Origin: Halomonas sp. H10-9-1
GTDB taxonomy: Bacteria > Pseudomonadota > Gammaproteobacteria > Pseudomonadales > Halomonadaceae
Direction: 5' to 3'
DNA: 64,000 nucleotides
Assembly (NCBI RefSeq): GCF_040147005.1
Contig: NZ_JAMSHO010000001.1
Coordinates: forward strand, 868,001-932,000
Shown: positions 33,837-42,674 of the stretch, piece by piece
Numbering within the stretch: the first letter of the stretch is position 1
Layout of the letters: every line of letters starts with the position of its first letter
Translations under genes and position numbers: made by a program
Notes under the pieces: generated by a model
The model's input: the letters and a program-made list of their open reading frames with translations, nothing else
Told to the model about the DNA's origin: nothing
Databases searched by the model: none

Positions 33837-34706
33837 ATGGCCAACCTACTCGACCCCAAGAACGACTACGTCTTCAAGCGACTGTTTGCCGAAGCGCCGG
33901 ATCTGCTGATGGCGCTGATCAACGATTTGCGGCCGGACCTGCCCGATATCACAGCTGTCGAAGTGCTCAACCCCAACATCGAGCCCAGCGAGCTTACCGG
34001 CAAGTACATCATTCTCGATGTGCTGGCTCGTGATGCCGACGGTCACTGCTACAATGTGGAGATTCAGGTTCGCCGTTACGGCGCCTGGCACAAGCGTGGC
34101 CTGTTCTACCTGGCGCGGACCCTCGGCCTTCAGCTGGATGCTGGCGAGGACTATCAGCACCTCAAGGCGTCTGTCGGCATCCACCTGTTGGACTTCGATC
34201 TGTTCACGGCCACCGAGGCCCAGAAGCGGCAAGCTGTATGGCGGTTTGAAATGCGCGACGAGTCCCAGCCTGACGTGACGCTGGGGAACATCTTGCAGAT
34301 GAACCTGATCGAACTAGGAAAGGCCGACCGCCTGAACCTTGCCCCCGGCCCGATGGCTGCCTGGGTGACCTTCTTCGAGCACTGGCAGGAGGAATTGACC
34401 ATGGCAAATGTTGCCCATGAGCCCGTCAAGCAGGCCATGAGCCGTATCCGGCAGCTCAGCGCTGACGAAGAGGCACAGCGCCTGGCGTTTGTGCGCGAGC
34501 GGGCGCTACGGGATGAAGTGTCATTCCTTAATGATGCTCGGCGTGAGGGCGAGGTTCACTTGCTTTCCAAGCAAACAAAAATCAAGTTTGGAGAGCTACC
34601 TGAGTGGGTGCAGCAGCGTTTGGACCAAGCGACCCCCGGGCAGTTGGAAGACTGGTCCGCTGCGATCCTGACGGCCAACTCCCTAGAGGAGCTGTTCAAG
34701 CATTGA
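33837..34706 (+). CDS. PD-(D/E)XK nuclease family protein (Rpn/PDDEXK_2 type)
   Basis: A 289-residue protein, MANLLDPKNDYVFKRLFAEA, then GKYIILDVLARDADGHCYNV followed by EIQVRR: the D...E-x-Q core of PDDEXK_2 transposase-like nucleases. The C-terminal part carries EAQRLAFVRERALRDEVSFL and ends AILTANSLEELFKH, echoing the Rpn C-terminus. The ATG follows GGCAAGGG. A partial second copy is at 34914-35210. It has the same leader and promoter type as the Rpn genes. Confidence 0.8.
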   Translation: MANLLDPKNDYVFKRLFAEAPDLLMALINDLRPDLPDITAVEVLNPNIEPSELTGKYIILDVLARDADGHCYNVEIQVRRYGAWHKRGLFYLARTLGLQLDAGEDYQHLKASVGIHLLDFDLFTATEAQKRQAVWRFEMRDESQPDVTLGNILQMNLIELGKADRLNLAPGPMAAWVTFFEHWQEELTMANVAHEPVKQAMSRIRQLSADEEAQRLAFVRERALRDEVSFLNDARREGEVHLLSKQTKIKFGELPEWVQQRLDQATPGQLEDWSAAILTANSLEELFKH

Positions 34707-34752
34707 CCCCCGGCGGATCACGGCTCGATATGCCACGCCTCGCCTTGGTGAT

Positions 34753-34889
34753 CTACTCGCCGACCAGCAGGCGCTCCACTGCCAGCAGCCCCAGCCTAAA
34801 GCTCTCTATCCGCCTCTGGGTCTCGGTTGCCAACAGTCCCATGGCGGTGAACAGCGTCATCTGGTTATCGTCGGTGATCGCCTCCCCCC
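34753..34889 (-). pseudogene. Fragment of unknown small gene (MTLFTA type), C-terminal side
   Basis: The minus strand reads EAITDDNQMTLFTAMGLLAT then ETQRRIESFRLGLLAVERLL and stops at VGE. It lies immediately downstream of, and convergent with, the PDDEXK gene. The same is true of the copy after the Rpn fragment at 29772. Confidence 0.45.
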
Positions 34890-34913
34890 CACGCGACTGA
34901 ACTGGTCTAATTG

Positions 34914-35210
34914 GAGCGGACCCTCGGCTTGCAGCTGGACGCTGGCGAGGACTACCAGCACCTCAGGGCTTCCGTCGGTATTCACCTGCTGGACTTCGAC
35001 CTGTTTACGGCAACCGAGGCCCAGAGGCGGCAGGCTGTTTGGCGCTTTGAGATGCGCGATGAGTCTCAGCCTGATGTGACGTTGGGGAATATCTTGCAGA
35101 TGAATCTGATCGAATTGGGAAAAGCAGATCGCTTGAGCCTTGCCCGGGCCCACTGGCCGCCTGGGTGACCTTCTTCGAGCACTGGCAGGAGGAACTGACC
35201 ATGGCAAATG
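34914..35210 (+). pseudogene. Partial copy of the PDDEXK nuclease gene
   Basis: RTLGLQLDAGEDYQHLRASV and onward matches residues 95-195 of the protein at 33837. Both ends are cut, and a short deletion in LARAHWPPG breaks the frame before the ISL3 element begins. Confidence 0.8.
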
Positions 35211-35213
35211 TTG

Positions 35214-36542
35214 GGTTCTTCGCAGACTGGCGTGAAAGCGAAGCAACCTTAGGCAGAGGCGGGATAGAGAAACGGCGGTAAATCCGAGTAAACTGATGTT
35301 CACCACAAACCCCAGCCTACGGATACCGCCGTTGCCATGGATGCTACCCCGCTCTGCCTGTTCTGGAAAGGTTTCACCGTCGCCCATCACGAATTCCTGG
35401 ATGAGCAAACACTACGGCTCCAGTTGGCGCCTGATGACCTGATCCCGCCAGTCTGCAGCGGCTGTGACCATGCCTGCTTTCTCGTCCATGACGTGCATCA
35501 CCGTCGCGTCCGAGAGGCGCCGTTGCTGATCTACCGGGTGGAGCTGGAGGTGCCGGTACGTCGCCTGCGCTGCCCCGTCTGCGGCCCGACACGCGAGCGC
35601 ATTGACTGGTTGCCGGGTCGTTCACCGGTGACCACCACGCTGCGCCAGTGGGTGGAGCGTCTGGTCGAGTTGCTGCCGATCCGGCATGTCGCCGACTTGG
35701 TCGGCCTGCACTGGCATACCGTCAAGGCCATCGATAAGCAGCGCCTACAGCGTGACCTGCCGGCGCCGGACCCGACGCGGCTGCGTCGCCTGATGATGGA
35801 CGAGTTCGCCCTCCACAAGGGGCACCGCTACGCCACGGTGATTGCGTGTGCCGACACCCAGCAGGTGGTGTGGATCGGCGAAGGTCGCTCCCGGGAGGCG
35901 ATCCGCCCGTTCTTCGAATGGTTGGGTGATGCGCGACAGCAGATCGAGGCCGTCGCCATGGACATGAACGCGTCTTTCGATCTCGAAGTGAAGGACCAGT
36001 GCCCTAACGCCGAGGTGGTCTACGACCGCTTCCATGTCGTGGCCAAGTACGGGCGTGAAGTGATGGACCGGGTGCGCGTCGATCAGGCCAATCAGCTGCG
36101 CGACGACAAGGCGGCCCGCAAGGTGATCAAGGGCAGCCGCTGGCTGCTGCTGCGCAATCAAGACAACCTCAAGCCTGAGCAAGCGGTGAAGCTGGAGGAA
36201 CTGCTGGCCGCCAATGCCTCACTGACCAAGGTGTATCTGCTCAAAGACCAGCTCAAGACACTGTGGTTTGCCGAGGACGAGGCGACGGCACGCAGCGGTT
36301 GGCAAGAGTGGGCCGGTATGGCGTTGAGCAGCGGTATCGACGCCTTGGTGCGCTTCACCAAGAAGCTGGAGCCCTACTTGGATGGCATCGTATCCAGTGC
36401 TCGCCACCGGCTAAACACCAGCGTGCTGGAAGGTATGAACAACCGAATCAAGGTCATCAAGCGGATGGCCTACGGGTACCGCGACACGGCGTACTTCTTC
36501 CTGAAGATCCGTGCCGCGTTTCCCGGCAAAATGCGATGAACC
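35214..36542 (+). mobile_element. ISL3-family element
   Basis: The ends GGTTCTTCGCAGA and (complement of the right end) GGTTCATCGCATT form imperfect inverted repeats around a single ISL3 transposase. An 8-bp target duplication is expected for the family but the flanks (AATGTTGG / ATTTTTCG) do not match well. Confidence 0.75.
35337..36539 (+). CDS. ISL3-family transposase
   Basis: A 400-residue protein. The zinc-ribbon start has CSGCDHAC and, later, CPVCGPTRERIDW. The DDE core includes LMMDEFALHKGHRYATV (Asp), AMDMNASFD (Asp) and SVLEGMNNRIKVIKRMAYGY (Glu). This is the full family length and appears intact. Confidence 0.9.
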   Translation: MDATPLCLFWKGFTVAHHEFLDEQTLRLQLAPDDLIPPVCSGCDHACFLVHDVHHRRVREAPLLIYRVELEVPVRRLRCPVCGPTRERIDWLPGRSPVTTTLRQWVERLVELLPIRHVADLVGLHWHTVKAIDKQRLQRDLPAPDPTRLRRLMMDEFALHKGHRYATVIACADTQQVVWIGEGRSREAIRPFFEWLGDARQQIEAVAMDMNASFDLEVKDQCPNAEVVYDRFHVVAKYGREVMDRVRVDQANQLRDDKAARKVIKGSRWLLLRNQDNLKPEQAVKLEELLAANASLTKVYLLKDQLKTLWFAEDEATARSGWQEWAGMALSSGIDALVRFTKKLEPYLDGIVSSARHRLNTSVLEGMNNRIKVIKRMAYGYRDTAYFFLKIRAAFPGKMR

Positions 36543-36743
36543 ATTTTTCGCGCCTTGGCCTATTATCCAGTTTGTTACGTCGTGTGAGTGTGGCGTAGTG
36601 ACGCAGGGTCTCGCGTGCCTCGCGCGCGAGCCTGGGGGCAAGCGGCAATCGCCTGAGCATTCCCGGGGAAGACCAACAGCCCCGAGGAAGACGTGCAGCC
36701 GCATGAAGAACAGTCGAAGAAGAACATCAAGGGAGCCATCTTC
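36543..36743. other. Intergenic region before the DUF4214 gene
   Basis: No coding frame is convincing. An in-frame GTG at 36693 could extend the next gene by 17 codons, but the ATG at 36744 has the better ribosome site (GGGAG). No clear promoter was found. Confidence 0.4.
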
Positions 36744-37880
36744 ATGGTCGATCTGAACAACGAACTACGCAGCACCCTGCTGGACAGCGGGGTCACCATC
36801 AGTGCGGACCTGGCCAATCGCATCATCGAGTGGGGCATCGGCTACCTGGAAGACAACACCGGCGTGGCGCTGCGCGGCCGCGACGAGATCACCGAGGCCG
36901 AGCAGGCGCAGATCGAGGAGTGGCTTGCCGTACCGGAGAACGCCCTGGCCTATGGCATGGCGTTCATGCAGCAGCCCTTCTACCAGGAGTATCTCGAGGC
37001 GTTGCAGAACATCGAGATTCCCGATGTCGACCCGCCCGCCGAGGAGCCCGATACCGAGACACCGCCCGATACCGACCCCACGCCGGACCCGGCACCGCCG
37101 CTGGATATCGACAGCGTGCAGGAGTGGGTGGAAGCGGTGGCCAGGCTCTACGCCGGCCTGCTCGAGACCACGCCCAGCGATCAGCTTATCGAGCTGTGGC
37201 GTGCCCAGTACGACACCGCGGTCGCGCTTACCGAGAAGGCGCTCACCTTCCTCGGCCAGGCCGGGCTGCCCGACCCCGAGAGCGATCCGGATGCCTTCTT
37301 CCAGCAGCTCTACCTCGACGTGCTGGGGCGCGAGGCCGACGAAGACGGCCTGGCCTACTGGACCGGCCTGCTCGAGCAGGGGCGTGCGCTTTCCGATCTG
37401 CTGATCGAGTTCACCTCCTCCGAGGAGGCGCGCGATGCCCTGCAAAGCCTGCTGGAAAGCGCCCTGCAGGGCGTGGACTACACCCAGCCAGCCGGCAACG
37501 GGCTCTCCGACGAGGCCTCGGTGGACAGCATCTACCAGGCCATCCTTGGCCGTGACCCCGACGACGAAGGGCGCGACTACTGGCTCGAGCAGCTGGCGGC
37601 GCAGGAAGACCCCGACGACCTCTCGCCGTTGATCGAGAGCTTCCTGACCAGCGACGAGTTCCAGCAGGCCAATGCCGACCTGGCCGATGCCGACTACCTG
37701 GCCATGCTCTACCTGCAGGTACTGGGGCGCGTGGCCGATGCCGGTGGGCTGGCCTACTGGCAGGGCGTGCTGGAGGAGGGCGGCGATCGCGCCGAGGTGG
37801 CCGAGGCCTTCATCGAGAGCGACGAGTACCTGATCCTGCTCGCCGGCACCAGCGCCGAGGGCGACGTCAGCATCGCCTGA
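36744..37880 (+). CDS. DUF4214 domain surface protein
   Basis: A 378-residue acidic protein without a Sec signal peptide. After a helical N-terminus and a Pro/Asp/Thr-rich linker (EEPDTETPPDTDPTPDPAPP), three DUF4214 repeats follow: FFQQLYLDVLGREADEDGLAYW, SIYQAILGRDPDDEGRDYWLE, and MLYLQVLGRVADAGGLAYW. Such proteins are often exported by type I systems and bind calcium or the cell surface. It ends at a strong hairpin and is convergent with the AraC genes. Confidence 0.75.
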   Translation: MVDLNNELRSTLLDSGVTISADLANRIIEWGIGYLEDNTGVALRGRDEITEAEQAQIEEWLAVPENALAYGMAFMQQPFYQEYLEALQNIEIPDVDPPAEEPDTETPPDTDPTPDPAPPLDIDSVQEWVEAVARLYAGLLETTPSDQLIELWRAQYDTAVALTEKALTFLGQAGLPDPESDPDAFFQQLYLDVLGREADEDGLAYWTGLLEQGRALSDLLIEFTSSEEARDALQSLLESALQGVDYTQPAGNGLSDEASVDSIYQAILGRDPDDEGRDYWLEQLAAQEDPDDLSPLIESFLTSDEFQQANADLADADYLAMLYLQVLGRVADAGGLAYWQGVLEEGGDRAEVAEAFIESDEYLILLAGTSAEGDVSIA

Positions 37881-37900
37881 GGCCACGCCAACCCGCCGTC

Positions 37901-37928
37901 ACACCGCCGCCCACCCGGGCGGCGGTGT
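37901..37928. terminator. Strong GC-rich hairpin between convergent genes
   Basis: Perfect 12-bp stem ACACCGCCGCCC and its complement with loop ACCC. There is no U-tract, so termination may be bidirectional and weak, but the position between two convergent stops supports the call. Confidence 0.6.
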
Positions 37929-37956
37929 CATATTCGGGCTATGTCGTCGAAACACG

Positions 37957-38787
37957 CTATGACAGGTTGCCGGGCAGCGCCTCGAAGCGCCAATCGCCCA
38001 GCAGCGGCGACAGTGCGCCCTTGCGGAAGGCGCGGGCGGCCACGCCGAAGCGCTGGCGAAACAGCCGCTGGAACTGTTCGGTAGAAGAGAAGCCGTTGTG
38101 GAACAGTAGCCCCTTGATCGCCTTGCGATCCTGCTGGGGGTTGCGCAACAGCTGGGCGACGCGGTCCAGGCGCAGCGCGTGCAGGCAGGTCTTGAAGCCG
38201 CCGCAGGGTGTCAGCACTCGGTAAAGCCCCGCCCGTGACATGCCCATGGCCTGGGCGATGTCCTCGGCGCGCAGCGTGTGCTCCGCCAGGCGCCGGCGCA
38301 TCAGCGTATCCGCCTCTGCCAGCAGGGAGCACTCACCCGTCTCCCCCAGGGCCGGGGCGGGGCAATAGAGCAGGTCGCTGATCGCCTGGGCGATGTAGCG
38401 CTGGCTCTCCGGGCTGATGCGCTCGATACGCAGTGTCAGCTCCTCCAGCAGCGCCTGCACCAGATGTCCCTGTTCGTGTTCCAGCAGGCGATGCTGTCCT
38501 CCCGTCAAAGGCGACACCGCCAGCCGGTAGGACGGCACCTCCAGGGCGATGGCCGCGCCCTCCAGCGCTACCACCTGCGACCCCGTCGGGCCCAGCAGCA
38601 ATGGCGTCGTGTCGCTTTCCAGGCCCTCTTCGGGCACGTTGATGCGCCCGTCGCGCGGTACCAGCAACCACTGGGTGTGCGGGTCGTGCAGGGTGCAGGG
38701 GGGCGGCAGGGCCTTCATGCGTGCCGGTGGCATCTGCCACAGGCGGATGTCATCCAGATGGGCGAGCAGGCGCGGGGCTAGCGGCAT
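37957..38787 (-). CDS. AraC-family transcriptional regulator (distal)
   Basis: A 276-residue regulator with a C-terminal AraC DNA-binding domain: TLRAEDIAQAMGMSRAGLYR (first helix-turn-helix) and IKGLLFHNGFSSTEQFQRLF followed by RQRFGVAARAFR (second). The N-terminal domain is unrecognised. Its start lies one base after the stop of the other AraC gene, so the two form an operon. Confidence 0.85.
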   Translation of the reverse strand: MPLAPRLLAHLDDIRLWQMPPARMKALPPPCTLHDPHTQWLLVPRDGRINVPEEGLESDTTPLLLGPTGSQVVALEGAAIALEVPSYRLAVSPLTGGQHRLLEHEQGHLVQALLEELTLRIERISPESQRYIAQAISDLLYCPAPALGETGECSLLAEADTLMRRRLAEHTLRAEDIAQAMGMSRAGLYRVLTPCGGFKTCLHALRLDRVAQLLRNPQQDRKAIKGLLFHNGFSSTEQFQRLFRQRFGVAARAFRKGALSPLLGDWRFEALPGNLS

Positions 38788-38788
38788 G

Positions 38789-39832
38789 TCACACCTCCAG
38801 GCGCTGCAGCAGATCGCCGGCCTGGCCCTGGGGCAGGCGCGCGAACAGCTGGGGCAGCGGGTCGTCCTGAATCGGGTTGAGGTGCTCGCGCGAGAGCTGG
38901 TTGAAGTGCTCCAGCGACATCTCGAAGGTCTGCTCGAAGGCCTGACGCAGCGCGGTTTCCGACGGGAAGCACAGCTGGTCGGCCAGCGTCGCCCAGTCCG
39001 TGGCCTGGCCGCGCTGCTCGGTCATCTGCTTGGCCACCCAGCACAGGCGCCGAAAGCGAATGAACGCCGAGGGCCCGCCGGCATCGCGAAACAGCCGGTA
39101 GAGTTGCGAGCGCGAGATCTGGAAACGCTGTGCCAGGTGCCCCGCCGACAGCGCCGGATCATTCAGGTGGGCGTCGATATAGCCGAGGATCTCGCGGCGA
39201 ATGGCCTGATGCACATGGGAAAGCCCGGGCGGCTGACGCTGCGAGGTCAGCGCGGCGAGGATCAGCGCACGGCTGACCCGCTGGCAACACTCGAACTGCT
39301 CGCGGTTGAGCCCTTCCACCAGGTCGCGGGTGGCCACCAGGTGCCGGGCCAGCAGCCGCGTGGCCGGGTGCCGCGGCATCAGCCGCGTGCCGTGCAGACC
39401 GGGCGGCAGCGGCAGTTCCTCATCCTCCTGCGGCACAATCAGCTGCAGCGATACCAGCCCGTCGGTGACGATCTGGCGTGGCCGGCTCATGTCCTCCAGC
39501 AGGATGTCACCGGCCCCCAGGCTCAGGTCATGTTCGCAGTCGTGATAGCGCACACGCCCGCGGATCACCAGCATCACCAGGTACAGCGGTGCACCACCCA
39601 ATGCCAGTTGGGTGGCATCCCGCCGTGTGATCTGCGCCGAGGCATGGATGTCGCACAGCATGCCCGTACCGCCTAGCCAGGCATCGATACGCCCGCCGAA
39701 CGGGCGCCGGTGCAAACGATCGGGCGAGGTGACCGGGTTGAGCACCTCGCGCCAGGTGTCTTCGCCCTGCGCAGGAACGAGTGGGCGGGTGTCGATGCGG
39801 CGGTAAGCGACGTCGTCTGGCTTAGCCGACAT
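38789..39832 (-). CDS. AraC-family transcriptional regulator (proximal)
   Basis: A 347-residue regulator. The N-terminal AraC-binding-like domain contains PLYLVMLVIRGRVRYHDCEH. The C-terminal domain has LSAGHLAQRFQISRSQLYRL and a second helix-turn-helix ending FEQTFEMSLEHF. It is divergent from the small secreted protein gene across a 461-bp intergenic region, so it is a candidate controller of the matrix locus. The start ATG follows AAAGGG. Confidence 0.85.
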   Translation of the reverse strand: MSAKPDDVAYRRIDTRPLVPAQGEDTWREVLNPVTSPDRLHRRPFGGRIDAWLGGTGMLCDIHASAQITRRDATQLALGGAPLYLVMLVIRGRVRYHDCEHDLSLGAGDILLEDMSRPRQIVTDGLVSLQLIVPQEDEELPLPPGLHGTRLMPRHPATRLLARHLVATRDLVEGLNREQFECCQRVSRALILAALTSQRQPPGLSHVHQAIRREILGYIDAHLNDPALSAGHLAQRFQISRSQLYRLFRDAGGPSAFIRFRRLCWVAKQMTEQRGQATDWATLADQLCFPSETALRQAFEQTFEMSLEHFNQLSREHLNPIQDDPLPQLFARLPQGQAGDLLQRLEV

Positions 39833-40293
39833 TGAGCTACCCTTTGTTAATTATCGATACGTGCTGTTACATTACTCTCTTGATCAGCGCTTGCCAATGT
39901 TTCGCCAATATCTTGGCAATGGCCGGCTGGCCCTGTCACCGCCTGAGACAGAATGCCGGGTTATCTGGGAGCGTCATGTCGTGCAGAACGCGGGTATATC
40001 GGCATAAGCTTGATTCACATCCAGCGACGAAAGCCTCGACATACCGCGGCCAGTGCCTGGTAAAAGCGTAGCGCAATGGCTTGTTTTACGGTCATACGAC
40101 TGTTCGAAAGCTAAGCAAAGTAAGCTTTCTGTTGCATCGGGATAACTTTCTTTACAAGCCGCCTGCGCTTGCTATGTTCAAGAGAGCCTTGCCGGGTTCG
40201 AAAAAAGCCAAGCCGCATGGCATGACAGGGCATCGGCATCGACTTTCGTCGCGCATTTCATCGCAACGCGCAACATCACTGGGGACACGAATC
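39833..40293. other. Long divergent intergenic region
   Basis: 461 bp without a convincing gene between an AraC gene and the small secreted protein gene. It is more AT-rich than its surroundings and includes the palindrome at 40106. Upstream in-frame codons exist for the secreted protein but lack a ribosome site. Confidence 0.5.
40106..40129. promoter_or_regulatory. Palindromic candidate operator
   Basis: GAAAGCT and AGCTTTC, a perfect 7-bp inverted repeat with a 10-bp spacer, 165 bp upstream of the secreted protein start. Confidence 0.35.
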
Positions 40294-41067
40294 ATGAAGC
40301 GTCGAGCAAGCACGACCGCCTCGACGGCGGGCAAGGTACTGATGGCGGCGACTCTTGCCGCGGCCATCGGGCAGGCGGCCGTGGTGCAGGCCAACGGCTT
40401 TGGCGAGAATAGCTCCTGGCAGTTCAAGAGCGCCAACGACCGCATCGCCGATGTCAATACGCTGGATCTCATCGAGCGCAAGAAGGGCGGTTACTACGAC
40501 TCCTTCGACGTCACCAACAACTACACCACCAACTTCGCCGGCGACCAGATCAACTGCTATCAGAGCGCCAGTACCACCGGTAATTCCGGTTCCAACCAGA
40601 TGGACGCCGTCACCTCGTCGCCCACCACCGGCACCCAGGGTTCCGGCATGGATTCCATCACCGTGGGCAACGACGCCGCCACCGATGTCTCCGGCAGTAA
40701 CCCGCCCTACAGCAACGACTCCACCTCCAACGTGGCCTCCACCCAGGCGGATCAATACGCCAACGTCGGCCAGAGCAACAGCAACAGCTCGCAGAGCTCC
40801 TCGCTCTCCGATTCGGCCATCTCCAGCAACGTGGGCAGCGTGGACGCCAATGGCGGGCTGACCGACCAGGCGCTCAACTCCAACCAGCAGAACCAGGACA
40901 GCATGCTCACCGCCGCCATCAACGACAGCACCGGCTGTACCTTCAGCGGCGGTGGCAGCGGCGGTTACAACAATCAGCCCAGCAGCTCGGTAGGCAGCTC
41001 GGGGAATTCCGGTAATAACTCCGGCAACACCAACGGCAATTCTGGCAACAGCACCGGGTATTACTGA
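40294..41067 (+). CDS. Small secreted Asn/Ser/Gly-rich protein, possible matrix subunit
   Basis: A 257-residue protein with a Sec signal peptide (MKRRASTT..., hydrophobic VLMAATLAAAIGQAAVVQA, cleavage near VQA-NG). The start ATG follows GGGGA. The mature part is NGFGENSSWQFKSANDRIAD, then long stretches rich in Ser, Asn, Thr, Gln and Gly, ending SSGNSGNNSGNTNGNSGNS followed by TGYY. There are two Cys (INCYQ, TGCTF). The family is unrecognised. Composition and location before the giant repeat protein suggest a fibre or matrix component; amyloid character is speculation. Confidence 0.6.
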   Translation: MKRRASTTASTAGKVLMAATLAAAIGQAAVVQANGFGENSSWQFKSANDRIADVNTLDLIERKKGGYYDSFDVTNNYTTNFAGDQINCYQSASTTGNSGSNQMDAVTSSPTTGTQGSGMDSITVGNDAATDVSGSNPPYSNDSTSNVASTQADQYANVGQSNSNSSQSSSLSDSAISSNVGSVDANGGLTDQALNSNQQNQDSMLTAAINDSTGCTFSGGGSGGYNNQPSSSVGSSGNSGNNSGNTNGNSGNSTGYY

Positions 41068-41100
41068 GCCGACGCAGCGCAACACGCAGCGCGGTGCTAA

Positions 41101-42674
41101 CCCGGATGTTGCACCGGGTCAGTCAGAAGTCCCCAGATGCCAGGCTCGGTGGGGATAAAAGGGATCTGAGGTGGAGTTTGGCTGCTTTTTGATCAAGTTC
41201 CTGTGCTCAGGGCGCACCTCCCCCCACCCCCATGTCTTTTCTGTGCCGGGGACAGCACGCCGCGGCGCTATCCGGGCACCAGCTTGTTGGCCAGCTTCAG
41301 GAAGAGGTCCTGCTCCGGGTACTGGCTGCTCAACATCAGCCGAATCGTGCGCGTGTTGCGGGTGATGACAGCGCCGATCTTCAGCAGCTTCAGGCGGAGG
41401 GTGTTGACCTGGGCCTGGGCGAAGGCGGTGCGCCTGAGGTAAATCCGGCGTAGCCGCTCCAGCAGCAGGTAGGCCAACCCCGACAGCAGCAGTCGGTACT
41501 GGTTGGGCCACCATTCGTGGCAGCTGGTGCGGTCGGAGAACAGGAACTGCTGCTCCTTGATGCGGTTCTCCATCTCGCCCCGGGCACAGTAGCGGTGGTC
41601 ATAGAGCCACTCGGCGCTGCAGCCGCGCAGGCTGGTGACCACATAGCGGGTGTTGAAGCCACGCCGGCTGGTCTCGGACTTGACGATGACCTTTCGTCGA
41701 CGCTCCTTCCAGCTCTTGGCAGCGTACTCGATGAAGCCGAAGACACGCTCCTTCTCCCAACTCTTCTCGAAGCGGATAGCCGACGTGTAGTCGATGTCCA
41801 GAGCCAGCTTGGCCAAGCGCTTGTTGCCGGCGAGGCCGATGATGTAATCGACGCCGTGGCGGTCACACCAGTTGAGGATCAGTGGACGGCAGAAGCCGCT
41901 GTCGCCTCGGAAGACGATCTTCACCTCAGGCCACGCCTGGCGCAGCCGCCGAACCAACAGGGCGAGGATGGCACCGGCGTGGTGAGCGGCATCCAGCGAG
42001 GCCGGACGCAGATAGCTGACCAGCAGCTGGTCGCCACAGAATACGAACAGCGGCAGGAAGATGTAGTGGTTGTAGTAGCCGTTGAAGTGCCGCCCGAGCT
42101 GCTGGCCATGCACCCGATCGTCGGTGGCATCGAAGTCGAGGTAGAGCGGCTTCTTGGGTGGCCGCCGGAACGAGCGGATGAACTGCCCGATCATCTCCTC
42201 GTGGATGGTAGCCGCCCAGTCCCGATCGGCCTGCTGCTCGAAGCGACACAAGGTGGACTGGCTGGCCAGCACGCCATCGGTATCGACGGCGGTCTGCAAG
42301 GCGATGTCGTGACGCAGGGCCTGGTGGTCATTGAGGTCCTCATAGCCCAGCGCCAGGCCGAAAACGCGCTGCCGGACCAGGGTTTCGGTGCGATGCAGGC
42401 AGCGTTGAGGATCGCGGTCATCACTCAGCCGGCGAGCGATAGCGCGGGTCAGGCCCATCTCGCGGTCGAGCTGCCGCAGCAGCAGGATGCCACCGTCAGA
42501 GGTGACCTCGCCGCCATCGAAGCTGGCGGTGATCTGACGGCCTTTGCAGCGTGGAAAGGTGGCGGTGGGCGTGGTACATTTTGTCATGGCGGCTGTGTCG
42601 GCTAATTCTTGATTAGGCTCTTGAATTATAACCGATTTTCAGCCGCTTTTTTCATGCCTGGTGCAATATTCGGG
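41101..42674 (-). mobile_element. IS1380-family element (type B, copy 2)
   Basis: A 1574-bp element with the same ends as 20817-22390. The flanks are CTAA on the left and CTAG on the right, so the target duplication is imperfect. The sequence to the left contains only 33 bp after the previous stop and no start for the giant gene, so the 5' end of that gene was lost. Confidence 0.85.
41268..42587 (-). CDS. IS1380-family transposase (type B, copy 2)
   Basis: A 439-residue transposase with the same blocks as copy 1 (FDGGEVTSDGG, LYLDFDATDDRVHGQQ, FRGDSGFCRP). Scattered substitutions cluster around residues 245-300. It appears intact. Confidence 0.9.
   Translation of the reverse strand: MTKCTTPTATFPRCKGRQITASFDGGEVTSDGGILLLRQLDREMGLTRAIARRLSDDRDPQRCLHRTETLVRQRVFGLALGYEDLNDHQALRHDIALQTAVDTDGVLASQSTLCRFEQQADRDWAATIHEEMIGQFIRSFRRPPKKPLYLDFDATDDRVHGQQLGRHFNGYYNHYIFLPLFVFCGDQLLVSYLRPASLDAAHHAGAILALLVRRLRQAWPEVKIVFRGDSGFCRPLILNWCDRHGVDYIIGLAGNKRLAKLALDIDYTSAIRFEKSWEKERVFGFIEYAAKSWKERRRKVIVKSETSRRGFNTRYVVTSLRGCSAEWLYDHRYCARGEMENRIKEQQFLFSDRTSCHEWWPNQYRLLLSGLAYLLLERLRRIYLRRTAFAQAQVNTLRLKLLKIGAVITRNTRTIRLMLSSQYPEQDLFLKLANKLVPG

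Noticed and set aside
36765..37886. 373-codon minus-strand ORF opposite the DUF4214 gene
   Set aside because: The plus strand has three clear DUF4214 repeats, and the minus frame has no recognisable domain.
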